64,000 nucleotides of DNA from contig NZ_JAFIFQ010000007.1 of the NCBI RefSeq assembly GCF_020831925.1, forward strand, positions 1-64,000. The letters are read 5' to 3'. The notes below the pieces were generated by a model. It made no database searches, was not told where the DNA came from, and saw nothing but the letters and a program-made list of their open reading frames with translations. Positions 36,397 to 43,238 of this stretch are shown here, piece by piece. This DNA comes from Alkalimonas sp. Its GTDB lineage: Bacteria; Pseudomonadota; Gammaproteobacteria; Enterobacterales; Alteromonadaceae. A program made the position numbers and the translations under genes. The stretch's first letter is position 1. Each line of letters begins with the position of its first letter.

Positions 36397-37464
36397 ATGA
36401 GTGAGCAAGGCCGAAGTCGTAACCGTAGTATTTGGATTGGTGGTGTCGAGGTAAAACCCGGTGAGCGCAAAACCATCGATGTGCGTGGCAGTAAGCTCTA
36501 TACCCATACCCCGGTAACGATGCCGGTGCAGGTGCTCTGCGGCCGGCAGCATGGGCCAGTTCTTTTTATTAGTGCTGCGATCCATGGGGATGAAATCAAT
36601 GGTGTAGAAATCATTCGCCGGCTGCTTAAAGTACCAGCGTTAAAGCGCTTGAAGGGCACTTTACTGGCGGTGCCGGTGGTGAATTTGCACGGCTTTATTA
36701 ACCAAAGCCGATATTTACCAGACAGGCGTGATTTAAATCGCAGTTTTCCAGGCTCCAACAAAGGGTCCATGGCCGGCAGGCTGGCTCGTCTTTTTATGAC
36801 CGAGGTGGTTAGTCAGGCAACCCATGGCATCGATTTGCATACCGGCGCTTTGCATCGCTTTAATTTGCCGCAAATCAGGGCTGATCTGGATGATCCGGAA
36901 GCGCTGCGACTGGCCAAAGCCTTCGGTACTCCGGTGATCCTCAATTCTGAGCTGCGTGAAGGCTCACTGCGCGAAGCAGCCGGACAAAACAAGATCCCAA
37001 CCTTGTTGTACGAAGCTGGCGAAGCACTGCGTTTTGATGAAGTCTCCATTCGTGGTGGCGTTGAAGGTATTTTGCGGGTGATGCGGGCACTGAATATGCT
37101 GCCGCCATCCAAACGCTTGCAGCAAAAAGAGCCGGTGATGGCACGTTCCAGTGCCTGGGTGCGGGCACCACAAAGTGGTATTTTCCGGGCTTTTGTCCGT
37201 GAAGGTGAGCGGGTGCTCAAAGATCAGACTGTGCTCGGCGTGGTATCCGATCCCTTTGGTGAGTCGGAGCAGGAAATTCGCTCGCCTTACAGTGGCATTA
37301 TTATCGGCTTGCTGAAGCTGCCTTTGGTCAATGAAGGCGATGCGGTTTACCACATAGCCCAGTTTTACCGCACTGATATCGCCGCCGATAGGGTAGAGAG
37401 CTACCAGGAAAGCCTGGAAGCGCACGATTACCCTTACAGTGATCATGCAATGAATAATATTTAA
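36397..37464 (+). CDS. Succinylglutamate desuccinylase/aspartoacylase family protein
   Basis: The 355-residue zinc hydrolase has the M14-like ligands HGDE (in SAAIHGDEINGVE, about residue 64) and a third His in HGIDLHTGALHR, plus a catalytic Glu candidate in LLYEAGEALRF. About the last 100 residues form a lipoyl/biotinyl-like beta domain (APQSGIFRAFVREGERV, EIRSPYSGIIIGLL) common in the AstE/AspA-like proteins found next to rimK. The usual AstE context (arginine succinyltransferase genes) is absent, so arginine catabolism is unlikely; removal of an amino acid or acyl group added by RimK is a possible role. It starts directly after the rimK stop. Confidence 0.84.
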   Translation: MSEQGRSRNRSIWIGGVEVKPGERKTIDVRGSKLYTHTPVTMPVQVLCGRQHGPVLFISAAIHGDEINGVEIIRRLLKVPALKRLKGTLLAVPVVNLHGFINQSRYLPDRRDLNRSFPGSNKGSMAGRLARLFMTEVVSQATHGIDLHTGALHRFNLPQIRADLDDPEALRLAKAFGTPVILNSELREGSLREAAGQNKIPTLLYEAGEALRFDEVSIRGGVEGILRVMRALNMLPPSKRLQQKEPVMARSSAWVRAPQSGIFRAFVREGERVLKDQTVLGVVSDPFGESEQEIRSPYSGIIIGLLKLPLVNEGDAVYHIAQFYRTDIAADRVESYQESLEAHDYPYSDHAMNNI

Positions 37465-37484
37465 AACGATAAAAGGATACAACC

Positions 37485-38063
37485 ATGGTGTTATTGCTTG
37501 CAGGATTAGTACTTTTTTTGGGTATCCACTCCAGCCGAATGTTGGCACCAGAGTGGCGTGTCGCCAGGATCAACCAGTGGGGATCACTGGGTTGGAAAGG
37601 GGTCTATGCGCTGATTTCTCTGACGGGCTTTGTGTTGCTGGTGCTGGGCTACTCGGCAGCACGCCAGAGCACGGGGCTGATTTGGTTGCCACCACATTGG
37701 ATGGGGCATTTGACCGCTTTACTGACTCTCTTTGCCTTTATTTTGTTGGCAGCAACCTATGTACCTGGTTCCTGGTTAAAAGCCAAAGTTGGTCATCCCA
37801 TGCTGCTGGCCACCAAAATCTGGGCACTGTCCCATCTGCTAAGTAATGGCACCACAGTGGCAGTGTTGTTGTTTGGTAGCTTTCTGGTGTGGTCTGTTGC
37901 CTGCTACGCTATCAGTCGTCGCTGCGACAGGGCCGAGAATATTCAGCGAACCGGTTTGTTATCGCGTGATCTGGCTTCGCTGTTAATTGGTATTGTATTG
38001 TTCTGGCTATTTGCCTTTCATTTACATGAGCAGTTGATTGGGGTGAAACCTTTCGGTGGTTAA
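37485..38063 (+). CDS. NnrU family membrane protein
   Basis: The 192-residue protein has about five or six hydrophobic helices and the family pattern LFLGIHSSRML, WKGVYALISLTGFVLLVLGY, MGHLTALLTLFAFILL, and HPMLLATKIWALSHLLSNG with conserved histidines. NnrU was first linked to nitrite/nitric oxide reduction in Rhodobacter, and relatives resemble a heme-associated isoprenoid isomerase family (Z-ISO). No denitrification gene is nearby, so only the family can be stated. It follows the AstE/AspA-like gene by 20 bases and precedes msrB by 24, probably within the same operon. Confidence 0.85.
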   Translation: MVLLLAGLVLFLGIHSSRMLAPEWRVARINQWGSLGWKGVYALISLTGFVLLVLGYSAARQSTGLIWLPPHWMGHLTALLTLFAFILLAATYVPGSWLKAKVGHPMLLATKIWALSHLLSNGTTVAVLLFGSFLVWSVACYAISRRCDRAENIQRTGLLSRDLASLLIGIVLFWLFAFHLHEQLIGVKPFGG

Positions 38064-38087
38064 TCCAATAAGCCTAAGGAGAGAACC

Positions 38088-38474
38088 ATGAAAAAAAGCG
38101 ACGCCGAGTGGCAGCAACAATTAAACCCGGAGCAGTACCGGGTTACCCGGCTCAAAGGGACCGAGCGACCCTTTAGCGGTGACTTGCTGTACCACGAGGC
38201 CAATGGCAGCTACCACTGCATTTGTTGTGGGGCCGCTTTATTTGATTCTACTACCAAGTTTGATGCTGGTTGCGGCTGGCCATCCTTTTATCAATCGTTG
38301 GAAGGCAAAGTGCGTTATCAGGCCGATCACAGCCATGGCATGGTACGAACCGAGATCCTTTGCGCCAACTGCGATGCACACCTTGGTCATGTGTTCGACG
38401 ATGGGCCAGCACCCACGGGTCAACGCTATTGCGTCAATTCGGTCTCTTTACAGTTTGCGGAAAAAAAGCTGTAA
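38088..38474 (+). CDS. msrB: Peptide methionine-R-sulfoxide reductase
   Basis: MsrB repairs the R form of oxidised methionine in proteins. The 128-residue protein has two zinc-binding CxxC pairs (CICCGAALF and [10 protein letters not shown]), CGWPSF, and the catalytic Cys in RYCVNSVSL near the C-terminus. It has no signal peptide. An AAGGAGAG RBS precedes the ATG. It lies immediately before gap, the same pairing as E. coli msrB-gapA, although there the two genes are divergent. Confidence 0.95.
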   Translation: MKKSDAEWQQQLNPEQYRVTRLKGTERPFSGDLLYHEANGSYHCICCGAALFDSTTKFDAGCGWPSFYQSLEGKVRYQADHSHGMVRTEILCANCDAHLGHVFDDGPAPTGQRYCVNSVSLQFAEKKL

Positions 38475-38581
38475 CTGTTGTGGTAACCTTTCAGTTTCTA
38501 TTACAATAGGCCGCCGCTCGCAAGGGCGACTCTGTACCTGAACCCATTCCATTCAGCAGACTGATGTTAAAAGGCCGAATT

Positions 38582-40033
38582 ATGACCCTATCACACGAAG
38601 AACAGTACCAGAAGAGCTGGCAGGAGCGCCAGGAATTTGCCGAGAACATGCTGCCGTTAATCGGACGTTTGTACCGCAACAAAGGCGTCGAAGTTGTGGT
38701 CTATGGCAAACCTCTGGTCAATGCCACCACCATAGAGCTGATCAAAGCACACAAAATGGTGGAGCGTTACGAAGGACAAAAACTCCGTTTGCGGGAAAGT
38801 TTTCCAATTTTAGAAGCCATCAGTCAGCTGGAACTAGCACCAGGCCGCATTGATGTCGGTAAACTGGCCTACGGTTACCAGCACAAAAACTCGTCCAATG
38901 GTGCCAGCCTGCAAGATTACTTAAAGCGTGAATTGGCTGAGTTGCTCGATAACCCCGATAGTGTGAAGCCGACCGATGTAGTGCTCTATGGTTTTGGCCG
39001 TATTGGCCGTTTGCTGGCTCGTCTGATGCTTGAGCGCAATGGCCCGAGCAGCAAATTGCGGCTGCGAGCTATCGTAGTGCGGGGAGGCAAAGAAGGCGAC
39101 TTGGAAAAACGTGCCAGTTTGCTGCGTCGTGACTCCATTCATGGCCTCTTTAATGGCAGCATCACTGTTGATCATGAAAACCAGGGCATTAAAGCCAATG
39201 GGACTTTCATCAAAGTGATTTATGCCAATTCGCCAAGCGATGTGGATTACACCCAGTATGGCATCAACAATGCCCTGGTGGTTGATAATACGGGTGTTTG
39301 GAAGGACGACAAAGCACTTGCTATTCACTTTGAATCCAAAGGGACTGCTCGGGTGCTGTTAACGGCACCGGCCAAAGGCGAAGTACCGAATGTGGTTTAT
39401 GGTGTCAACCAGGACATGATCCTACCAGAGCACAAAATTGTGTCTGCTGCCAGTTGCACCACCAATGCCATCACGCCTGTGTTAAAGGCTTTGAATGATG
39501 CCTTCGGTATTCGCAATGGTCATGTCGAAACCGTGCATTCTTACACCAACGATCAGAACCTGATTGATAATTTCCACAAAGCTGAGCGCCGGGGACGGGC
39601 AGCACCACTGAATATGGTGATTACTTCTACTGGTGCAGCCAGTGCTGTCGCCAAAGCCTTACCTGAGCTCAAAGGCAAACTGACCGGCAATGCGATCCGG
39701 GTGCCTACGCCAAATGTATCGATGGCTATCCTGTCACTGAACCTGGATAAAGCCACCAGCAAAGACGAGCTTAATGAGTTTTTGCAGCACACGGCTCTGT
39801 TCTCAGAGCTGCAGGATCAAATTGATTACACCAGCTCGACTGAAATCGTTTCGTCGGATTTGGTGGGCTCGCGCTATGCCGGTGTGGTTGACTCTCAAGC
39901 AACCATCGTTGATGGCGATCGCTGCGTATTGTACGTCTGGTACGACAATGAATTTGGTTACAGCGTGCAGGTCATTCGGGTAATGTACGAAATGGCCGGT
40001 ATTAAATACCCAACATTGCCGCAGAGCCGTTAA
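38582..40033 (+). CDS. gap: Glyceraldehyde-3-phosphate dehydrogenase, long form
   Basis: This 483-residue GAPDH is about 150 residues longer than GapA because of an N-terminal helical extension (about 1-125) seen in Pseudomonas, Vibrio and Shewanella long-form enzymes. NAD-binding follows (YGFGRIGRLLARLMLE) and the catalytic Cys is in SAASCTTNAITPV (about residue 292), with the partner His in ETVHSYTNDQ. It interconverts glyceraldehyde-3-phosphate and 1,3-bisphosphoglycerate. The ATG at 38582 has AAAGG 7 bases upstream. No HexR-type site is visible in the 107 bases before it. A strong terminator follows. Confidence 0.93.
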   Translation: MTLSHEEQYQKSWQERQEFAENMLPLIGRLYRNKGVEVVVYGKPLVNATTIELIKAHKMVERYEGQKLRLRESFPILEAISQLELAPGRIDVGKLAYGYQHKNSSNGASLQDYLKRELAELLDNPDSVKPTDVVLYGFGRIGRLLARLMLERNGPSSKLRLRAIVVRGGKEGDLEKRASLLRRDSIHGLFNGSITVDHENQGIKANGTFIKVIYANSPSDVDYTQYGINNALVVDNTGVWKDDKALAIHFESKGTARVLLTAPAKGEVPNVVYGVNQDMILPEHKIVSAASCTTNAITPVLKALNDAFGIRNGHVETVHSYTNDQNLIDNFHKAERRGRAAPLNMVITSTGAASAVAKALPELKGKLTGNAIRVPTPNVSMAILSLNLDKATSKDELNEFLQHTALFSELQDQIDYTSSTEIVSSDLVGSRYAGVVDSQATIVDGDRCVLYVWYDNEFGYSVQVIRVMYEMAGIKYPTLPQSR

Positions 40034-40334
40034 ATCAGTCTTCGAAACATCGAAACCGGTGAAGCCATTGCTTTACCGGTTTTTTTTCGGCCTTATCACA
40101 GGCCACAGGTGTACCGCTAGCAACTTATATTCCGCTTTCCACCTTCTTTGCTTGCAAAAAATGAACAGATTCTTTTTTCTGTAATTTAGCTGTCATATCA
40201 GCTGGTTAGTCTGATGGGTTGCAATTGTGTCGAAAACAGGGTTGAACCTTTGTCAACTTTGCCTTATCTATTATGTGCGGACTGGATGAATGCATTCAGT
40301 GTTGTCATCAAAAACGATTGAGGAAGACTGCCGT
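40034..40334 (+). other. 301-base gap between gap and rmf
   Basis: It contains the gap terminator (40053-40088), then AT-rich sequence with an inverted repeat GTTGA-N7-TCAAC (40241-40257) and possible weak promoter elements before rmf (TTGAAC at 40242 and TATCTA at 40265, 17 bases apart). I see no gene. Confidence 0.55.
40053..40088 (+). terminator. Intrinsic terminator of gap
   Basis: AAACCGGTGAAG (40053-40064) pairs with CTTTACCGGTTT (40071-40082), with one G-U pair, followed by a run of eight Ts. It starts 20 bases after the gap stop. Confidence 0.9.
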
Positions 40335-40517
40335 ATGAAAAGACAAAAACGTGATCGTCTTGAACGTGCACACGCACAAGGTTACCGGGCCGGAGTCACT
40401 GGCCGTTCAAAAGAAATCTGTCCTTATCAAAATCTCGATGTACGCTCCCAGTGGTTAGGAGGCTGGCGCGAAGCCATGGAAGATCGTGGCACGGGTCTCT
40501 TTAACAAGAGCATGTAA
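40335..40517 (+). CDS. rmf: Ribosome modulation factor
   Basis: RMF binds ribosomes in stationary phase and drives formation of inactive 100S dimers. The 60-residue product begins MKRQKRDRLERAHAQGYRAG, continues GRSKEICPYQNL and ends with SQWLGGWREAMEDR, nearly identical to E. coli RMF (55 aa) over its core. The ATG at 40335 is preceded by GAGGAAG; a longer frame from 40290 adds a non-conserved extension. It is a single gene facing fabA. E. coli rmf is induced by ppGpp; a control site was not identified here. Confidence 0.95.
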   Translation: MKRQKRDRLERAHAQGYRAGVTGRSKEICPYQNLDVRSQWLGGWREAMEDRGTGLFNKSM

Positions 40518-40539
40518 ATCAGACCGAATAACTATGAAC

Positions 40540-40560
40540 AAGCCCCGCGATGCGGGGCTT
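40540..40560. terminator. Hairpin between convergent rmf and fabA
   Basis: AAGCCCCGC (40540-40548) pairs perfectly with GCGGGGCTT (40552-40560) around a 3-base loop, between the convergent stops. U-runs are poor on both strands, yet the stem is very GC-rich. Confidence 0.65.
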
Positions 40561-40587
40561 GTGGCATTATAGACAGAGGCTTTGTCT

Positions 40588-41100
40588 TTAGAAGCTGCTG
40601 GTATCGGTGAATAAACCAACTTTTAAATCTTTTGCGGTGTAGATTTCACGGCCATCCACACTGACAGAGCCATCGCCAATGCCCATATAAAGCTTACGTT
40701 TGATCACACGCTTCATATTAATGCGGTAAGTCACTTTTTTCGCGGTAGGCAGGATCTGGCCGGTGAACTTTACTTCACCCACACCCAGAGCACGGCCTTT
40801 GCCCGGGCCACCAGAGGCGCCCAGGAAGAAGCCTACCAGCTGCCACATGGCATCGAGGCCCAAACAGCCAGGCATCACAGGATCGCCCTGAAAATGGCAA
40901 GCAAAGAACCACAGCTCCGGGGTGATATCCAGCTCAGCGATAATTTCACCTTTACCAAATTCGCCGCCTTCCTCAGAAATATGTACAATACGATCCATCA
41001 TCAGCATCTGATCGATAGGGAGCTGGCTGTTGCCTGGGCCAAATAATTCACCGCGGCCGCATGCCACCAATTCTTCTTTTGTAAAGCTATTCTTCATCAT
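40588..41100 (-). CDS. fabA: 3-hydroxydecanoyl-ACP dehydratase/isomerase
   Basis: FabA dehydrates 3-hydroxydecanoyl-ACP and isomerises the product to the cis-3 enoyl form, the branch point of anaerobic unsaturated fatty acid synthesis. The 170-residue protein has catalytic His69 in [13 protein letters not shown] and Asp83 in [10 protein letters not shown], plus GRGELFG and [13 protein letters not shown]. The length and sequence follow E. coli FabA (172). The ATG is at 41100 or one codon later; the frame stays open upstream but is not conserved. A FabR-like operator lies 47 bases upstream. The partner fabB is not in the window. Confidence 0.96.
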   Translation of the reverse strand: MMKNSFTKEELVACGRGELFGPGNSQLPIDQMLMMDRIVHISEEGGEFGKGEIIAELDITPELWFFACHFQGDPVMPGCLGLDAMWQLVGFFLGASGGPGKGRALGVGEVKFTGQILPTAKKVTYRINMKRVIKRKLYMGIGDGSVSVDGREIYTAKDLKVGLFTDTSSF

Positions 41101-41146
41101 GTATGTTGATTCCACTAAACGAGGTCTGAATTTTCCTGCTGGGGAG

Positions 41147-41170
41147 CTTAGCGAACACTTGTACGCTAAG
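41147..41170 (-). promoter_or_regulatory. FabR-like operator in front of fabA
   Basis: On the minus strand the core reads AGCGTACAAGTGTTCGCT (41167-41150), which fits the known FabR pattern AGCGTACA-NN-TGTTCGCT. The arms extend three further bases each side (CTT...AAG), giving a 24-base palindrome broken only at the centre and one symmetric pair. It sits between TTGCTT and TAAGCT, possible -35 and -10 elements 17 bases apart, so binding would block the fabA promoter. Confidence 0.65.
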
Positions 41171-41253
41171 CAAGTCCGATTAGTGCAAAATTGCTGCAGA
41201 CCAGCCATAATTTCAGCATCCAGCCAGCATTTAGTCAGCATTGGGGGGGCCGC

Positions 41254-41511
41254 ATGAGCGAACAAGATAAACAAGCGCTAAGCAATGCCGAAAAGCAGCG
41301 ACGTTACCGCGAACGGCAGAAACAAGCCGGTAAAAAAGAACTGCGGGGCTATCTGACCCCGGAGGCGATGCAGTGTTATCAGGACATTCAGCAAAAAACC
41401 GATTGGAACGACAGCACCATTATCAGCAATGCGCTACGTTTGATGTATGCTGCTCATAAATGTGGCCAGGTTGGCTTGCTCAATGCCTGGTTGAAGGAAC
41501 ATGAGCGCTAA
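41254..41511 (+). CDS. Small RHH-like protein divergent from fabA
   Basis: The 85-residue protein is very basic at the N-terminus ([19 protein letters not shown]), followed by a short strand ([10 protein letters not shown]) and two helices ([28 protein letters not shown]). That strand-helix-helix layout with a T/S-rich turn resembles ribbon-helix-helix DNA-binding proteins. The family is not recognised with certainty. The ATG at 41254 follows a G-rich stretch (TTGGGGGGGCC) that may act as RBS. It shares the 153-base promoter gap with fabA, including the FabR-like site. Confidence 0.62.
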   Translation: MSEQDKQALSNAEKQRRYRERQKQAGKKELRGYLTPEAMQCYQDIQQKTDWNDSTIISNALRLMYAAHKCGQVGLLNAWLKEHER

Positions 41512-41572
41512 GCCTGCCATTGTGACGGTTGCTGCCGTATAATGCCATTATCTTGTTAGTCTGTGAGTTGTT

Positions 41573-42430
41573 ATGATTTTATTTGTACGTGATCTGACGG
41601 TTATCGATTTTTCCTACCTCTGTGCCGAACGCGGTTTGTTGGGTGAAAGCCTGATTGTCGATGTTGAACTGCACGGCAGCTTGGATCAAGCCTCCATGGT
41701 GTTTGATTTTGGCTTGGTAAAAAAAGTCATTAAAAAAGCCATTGATAGCAGCATCGATCATGCTTTAGCGGTACCTGCCGCATTTCAGGACTGCAAACTA
41801 AGCGAGCGGGGTGAGCAGCAGCTGGTACAGTTTACCAGTGCCAGAGGCGATATTCAGGTGTCTGGCCCGGCTCAAGCCTTTGCACTACTGCAAGCTGAAC
41901 AGGTAAACCTGCAGTCGATAGAACAATTCATTTTGCAGCAACTGGCTGGAAAACTTCCGGATAATGTGAAAGAGGTGCGGTTAACCCTGCGCCCGGAGGC
42001 CAGCCAGGGCTTTTATTATCAGTACAGTCATGGCTTAAAAAAACACGATGGCAACTGCCAACGCATTGCGCATGGTCATCGTTCTACCATCCAGATCTAT
42101 CAGGATGGCATGTTATCGCCGCGGTTAAACAAGTTTTGGGCCGATCGCTGGCAGGATATTTATCTAATCACCGAACAGGACCTGTGTCAGCCAGCTGATT
42201 TGCAGTGCCTGGAGGCCAATGTCGGCGATCTCTGTTCGCGTTATCAGTCCGGGCAGGGAGTTTTTGAAATTTGTTTGCCTGCAAGTCACTGCGAAGTGGT
42301 GCCGTGCGATACCACAGTCGAGTGTTTGGCTGATTACATTGCCGGTGTGCTAAAAACACTGGATGCAGAGCATCAATACAAGGTGGTAGCCTATGAAGGG
42401 GTTGGTAAAGGCGCTATTGCTGTTAGCTAG
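41573..42430 (+). CDS. Two-domain 6-pyruvoyl-tetrahydropterin synthase / QueD family protein
   Basis: The 285-residue protein is a tandem fusion of two PTPS-fold domains (about 1-130 and 140-285); ordinary QueD has one of about 120. The second half keeps a first zinc His (YSHGL), the catalytic Cys plus His pair (CQRIAHGHR), and the pterin-anchor Glu (TTVECLADYI). The first half lacks the zinc ligands but keeps MVFDFGLVKK and the Asp-His pair (SSIDHALAV). It probably makes a 6-carboxy- or 6-pyruvoyl-tetrahydropterin, for queuosine or a related pterin. The ATG at 41573 has a weak RBS. It overlaps the M23 peptidase gene by 38 bases. Confidence 0.8.
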   Translation: MILFVRDLTVIDFSYLCAERGLLGESLIVDVELHGSLDQASMVFDFGLVKKVIKKAIDSSIDHALAVPAAFQDCKLSERGEQQLVQFTSARGDIQVSGPAQAFALLQAEQVNLQSIEQFILQQLAGKLPDNVKEVRLTLRPEASQGFYYQYSHGLKKHDGNCQRIAHGHRSTIQIYQDGMLSPRLNKFWADRWQDIYLITEQDLCQPADLQCLEANVGDLCSRYQSGQGVFEICLPASHCEVVPCDTTVECLADYIAGVLKTLDAEHQYKVVAYEGVGKGAIAVS

Positions 42431-43238
42431 CCTGTCATTGCACGCAACCGCTCTGGCGAGCGAACTGTCGGTTGATAGCATTGAAGTGCATGGTGAGCTT
42501 ACTCAAGGCAGTCTCATCAGGGCTGTGGTACCAGTAGGTACCAAAGCCTGGTTTAACGAGCGGCAACTGGCGGTTAGCCCGGATGGTCAATTGGTCTTTG
42601 GTATTGGCCGGGATGCACCGTTAAAGCATCAACTGCGGCTTGAGCTTGATGGTCAGCAACTCACTGTGCCGCTTAGCTTTCAGGCCCGTGAATACGACAT
42701 CCAGCGCATTGAAGGTGTCGAGCAACGCTTTGTCAGCCCGCCACCAGAGGTGTTGGCGCAGATCCGGCGTGACAGCCAACTGGTGCAAGCCGCACGAGCG
42801 ACGGATACTGATTTGCCCTATGCTTTTCAACAACCGGAATGGCCTGCTTATGGTCGTATTACCGGCGTCTATGGCTCACAACGCATTTTCAATGGCCAGC
42901 CGCGCAATCCGCATCTTGGGCTGGATATCGCCGGCCCTGTTGGCAGCCCTGTGTTCGCGCCAATGACCGGTGTGGTGACCCTGGCGGAAGATTTGTACTA
43001 CTCAGGGCTAACCTTGATTATCGATCATGGTTATGGCGTGAGTACGACCTTGATGCATCTGGACGCCTTCCATGTGGCTGTCGGTGACAAAGTCACTCAG
43101 GGCCAGTTGGTAGCCGATATGGGCGCGACTGGTCGGGTAACAGGCCCGCATCTGGATTGGCGCATTAACTGGTTTCAGGAGCGGCTGGACCCGGCGTTGT
43201 TGATGCCTGAGTCCGCACCCCCGAAAAAAGCAAACTAA
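42393..43238 (+). CDS. Exported M23 family peptidase with variant active site
   Basis: The 281-residue protein has a signal peptide (MKGLVKALLLLASLSLHATA, cleaved near ALAS), a beta-rich N-terminal region (about 25-115) and a LytM domain (about 145-265). The first zinc pair is in HLGLDIAGPVGSPV; the distal HxH motif reads HLD (GPHLDWRIN), so the second His is Asp. It probably cuts, or binds, peptidoglycan in the periplasm. The start lies 38 bases inside the preceding gene with an AAGGTGG RBS, and its stop overlaps the convergent M61 stop by 4 bases. Confidence 0.85.
   Translation: MKGLVKALLLLASLSLHATALASELSVDSIEVHGELTQGSLIRAVVPVGTKAWFNERQLAVSPDGQLVFGIGRDAPLKHQLRLELDGQQLTVPLSFQAREYDIQRIEGVEQRFVSPPPEVLAQIRRDSQLVQAARATDTDLPYAFQQPEWPAYGRITGVYGSQRIFNGQPRNPHLGLDIAGPVGSPVFAPMTGVVTLAEDLYYSGLTLIIDHGYGVSTTLMHLDAFHVAVGDKVTQGQLVADMGATGRVTGPHLDWRINWFQERLDPALLMPESAPPKKAN

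Noticed and set aside
36397-37464. Arginine catabolism enzyme AstE
   Set aside because: The family fits, but there are no ast genes nearby, and the extra C-terminal lipoyl-like domain and rimK adjacency point to a different subgroup.
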